From a virus: a stretch of DNA of 21,925 nt. Numbering within the stretch: the first letter of the stretch is position 1; every line of letters starts with the position of its first letter. The position numbers were made by a program, and so were the translations under genes. Location: the IMG/VR virus record IMGVR_UViG_3300044622_000669, positions 1 through 21,925 of that record; one strand, 5' to 3'. Below, piece by piece: positions 20,836 to 21,925 of the stretch. The notes under the pieces were generated by a model. It had not been told where the DNA came from. It saw only the letters and a program-made list of their open reading frames with translations, and searched no databases.

Positions 20836-21257
20836 TCACCTGCGCTTGCGGCTTTGCTTGGCACGCCACTTCAGATACTCGATCAGAGTGTTGAGCATCG
20901 TCTCTGACTCGGCCATCAGTGCTGACGGTGCGATGCCAGTCTCGATCGCGAGTGATGCAATCAGCCAGTGGTAACTGTCGTCGCCAAAGGGTTACCACCT
21001 TCTTCGGCTTTGCTGTCGTCAGCCATCTCGACATCTTCAACAGTCTGAATCCAGTCAGGGTCAAACTTGAGACTGGTGTTCTTGCATCGAGTCTCTGCAG
21101 ACCATGCGAGCCATGCGAGATCAGTGAGCCTGATCTCTTGCTCGAACTTGGCGACACTGCGTGACCATGTTCTCTCGAACGATACGAAGTCTGCGAAGCG
21201 TGCGGTGACATCTCTCGTCTCGCCATCTGTAAAGTGAACTGTCAGTGCGATCTTCAT
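20836..21257 (-). CDS. Tail assembly chaperone G-T, made by -1 frameshift
   Basis: The long form reads the G frame for 91 residues, slips back one base at CCCTTTG (20991-20985), and adds 49 residues beginning GDDSYHWLIASLAIETGIAP and ending in a Lys/Arg-rich tail (KWRAKQSRKRR). Total length is 140 residues, ending at the TGA 20838-20836. The extension has no start codon of its own near the junction, and its sequence (WLIASLAIETGIAPSAL.., then helix) matches the T-domain pattern of siphovirus chaperones. The fusion binds the tape measure and guides tail-tube assembly. The stop is 7 bases before the next ATG. Confidence 0.82.
20961..21257 (-). CDS. Tail assembly chaperone G (unshifted)
   Basis: A 98-residue protein made when ribosomes do not shift. 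The N-terminal part (TVHFTDGETRDVTARFADFVSFERTW) and the helix LTDLAWLAWSAETR resemble the G chaperones of siphoviruses; the end (EDVEMADDSKAEEGGNP) is acidic and flexible. G, in excess over G-T, coats the tape measure before tube polymerisation. The ATG follows AAAGGGGAACATAG, the strong ribosome-binding sequence of this phage, after the major tail gene. Confidence 0.8.
   Translation of the reverse strand: MKIALTVHFTDGETRDVTARFADFVSFERTWSRSVAKFEQEIRLTDLAWLAWSAETRCKNTSLKFDPDWIQTVEDVEMADDSKAEEGGNPLATTVTTG
20985..20991 (-). other. CCCTTTG slippery heptamer for -1 frameshift
   Basis: In the G frame the bases read C CCT TTG, which fits X XXY YYZ with X=C, Y=T. After a -1 slip the two tRNAs can re-pair on CCC and TTT. 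A small CAGT-TACC-ACTG hairpin lies 9 bases downstream. The shifted frame continues open for 49 codons. Confidence 0.8.
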
Positions 21258-21282
21258 CTATGTTCCCCTTTCGGTATGTGAT

Positions 21283-21690
21283 TTAGGCTGTGGTCTTTAC
21301 CAATGTGCCGCCAGTGAATGAAAGCGAAGTCATCGCCAACTCACCGACTGCTGCAGCGACAGGTGTGTGCGCTGCCAAGAAAGTATTGGAAACCGTGTAA
21401 AGCGGATTCGTCGTGCTGGTCGATGCACTCGATGGTCGCACCGTGACAGTGGTCTGTGTGCCGACGAGTGGGAAGACAGTCGCTTCAACTTCTGATGCTG
21501 CAAAATCTTGCATGAACTCGACATCTACTGTGATGTTCTGCAATCCACCAACAAAGGTGTGACCACTGCTACCAAAGGTTGTTGATTCAACACTGTCGAT
21601 CTCATAGGTAAGGGTCACGCTGTTTGCGCGGTCGCTGAGTACTACACCGTTCACGGTGATGTCTGCGTTAGTAAGTACGAGTTGAGCCAT
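21283..21690 (-). CDS. Major tail protein
   Basis: A 135-residue protein with strand-rich sequence (QLVLTNADITVNGVVLSDRANSVTLTYEI) followed by ESTTFGSSGHTFVGGLQNITVDVEFMQDF, VFPLVGTQTTVTVRP and ELAMTSLSFTGGTLVKT. This is the tail-tube fold pattern of small siphovirus major tail proteins: an immunoglobulin-like beta sandwich that stacks into the tube. Its place just before the chaperone pair and tape measure agrees. It starts one base after the previous stop. The length is at the short end for the family, with no added C-terminal Ig domain. Confidence 0.82.
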   Translation of the reverse strand: MAQLVLTNADITVNGVVLSDRANSVTLTYEIDSVESTTFGSSGHTFVGGLQNITVDVEFMQDFAASEVEATVFPLVGTQTTVTVRPSSASTSTTNPLYTVSNTFLAAHTPVAAAVGELAMTSLSFTGGTLVKTTA

Positions 21691-21691
21691 G

Positions 21692-21862
21692 TTAGATATC
21701 TTCTTTCTTGTCGATCAGTTTCTTTGATGCTGCTGTGGCTGCTACGAGATGACCTGCAGATACGAGAGCATCGACATCTAGTGACTCTAGTTGAGATGCA
21801 CTTACCGTGTCACCTAACTCGAAGCCTGCCAGTCGATCACTTGCCACTGTGTATGTCGTCAT
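21692..21862 (-). CDS. 56-residue hypothetical protein
   Basis: The ATG at 21862 has AGGAAGG upstream. The product reads MTTYTVASDRLAGFELGDTV, then SASQLESLDVDALVSAGHLV, and ends in a Lys-rich tail (ASKKLIDKKEDI). The order strand-GFELGDTV-helix-'ALVxxGHLV' recurs in small phage proteins of the head-tail region whose role is unknown. It is too short for most automatic calls, but it fills the gap exactly: one base before the major tail gene and 12 bases after the preceding stop. Confidence 0.7.
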   Translation of the reverse strand: MTTYTVASDRLAGFELGDTVSASQLESLDVDALVSAGHLVAATAASKKLIDKKEDI

Positions 21863-21874
21863 AGTTATGCCTTC

Positions 21875-21925
21875 CTAAGCGTGCACTACAACTGTGCACT
21901 GTACTTGCAGGAACTCTGCTTCGGC
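21875..21925 (-). CDS. C-terminal end of a late gene, cut by the window edge
   Basis: The frame open from the window edge ends AEAEFLQVQCTVVVHA then TAG (21877-21875). The following gene starts 12 bases later with a good ribosome-binding site, so this is very probably the end of the preceding late gene. In this position siphoviruses usually encode a tail terminator or head-tail connector; the strand-like ending would suit a tail terminator, but 16 residues cannot decide it. Confidence 0.55.
   Translation of the reverse strand, partial: AEAEFLQVQCTVVVHA

Noticed and set aside
20819-21226. 135-codon alternative frame across the chaperone pair
   Set aside because: It is the third frame, lacks chaperone features, and competes with a clear G frame plus a T extension that fits the slippery site.
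1-21925. Search for integrase, tRNA genes, transposases and toxin-antitoxin pairs
   Set aside because: None could be supported from motifs or structure on either strand.

Overview
The window is part of a tailed, siphovirus-type phage genome. Every convincing gene lies on the minus strand, so transcription runs from high to low coordinates. Genes are tightly packed, and many starts overlap the previous stop as ATGA, GTGA or TGATG. The host is very probably an actinobacterium, because the phage encodes a WhiB-type iron-sulphur regulator, a family almost confined to Actinobacteria and their phages. The near-50% G+C and the Thr/Pro-rich secreted stalk protein would fit an aquatic Acidimicrobiia-like or related host, but that is inference. 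No integrase, tRNA, CRISPR array or insertion sequence was seen.

Late region, right to left (21925-10764). It begins with the tail end of an unidentified gene and a 56-residue protein. Next come the major tail protein, a tail assembly chaperone pair (G and G-T) joined by a -1 frameshift at a CCCTTTG slippery site, a gp10-like structural protein, the 938-residue tape measure and a 418-residue minor tail protein. A 302-residue receptor-binding fibre and a 64-residue partner lie in an AT-rich, GATC-free island that looks imported. A secreted, membrane-anchored PA14-stalk protein precedes the lysis cassette of two small membrane proteins, an M15-type endolysin and another membrane protein. Last are a small HTH-like protein, a metallophosphoesterase and a 126-residue phage protein. 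A strong hairpin at 10721-10761 probably ends this unit.

Recombination and replication region (10630-6187). A YqaJ-type exonuclease and a single-strand annealing-like protein form a recombination pair. They are followed by a PD-(D/E)XK nuclease-like protein, WhiB, a small unknown, a second ExK nuclease-like protein, and a winged-helix replication initiator whose linker DNA carries iteron-like repeats that look like the origin. A secreted transglycosylase/lysozyme ends the unit.

Accessory region (6186-1). Two tandem cassettes, A and B, each have a sigma70-type promoter, a 5'-terminal hairpin and a paralogous 88-89-residue protein starting MNTVIGKK. The hairpin stems covary around an identical AGAU loop. 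Behind the cassettes lie many small genes (an HTH protein, zinc-binding, coiled-coil and membrane proteins), a DUF932-type protein, a ParB-methyltransferase fusion, an HNH nuclease and the start of a truncated gene. The DNA is rich in GATC almost everywhere except the fibre island. No gene-free stretch exceeds 300 bases; the longest, 5977-6186, holds the cassette A control region.
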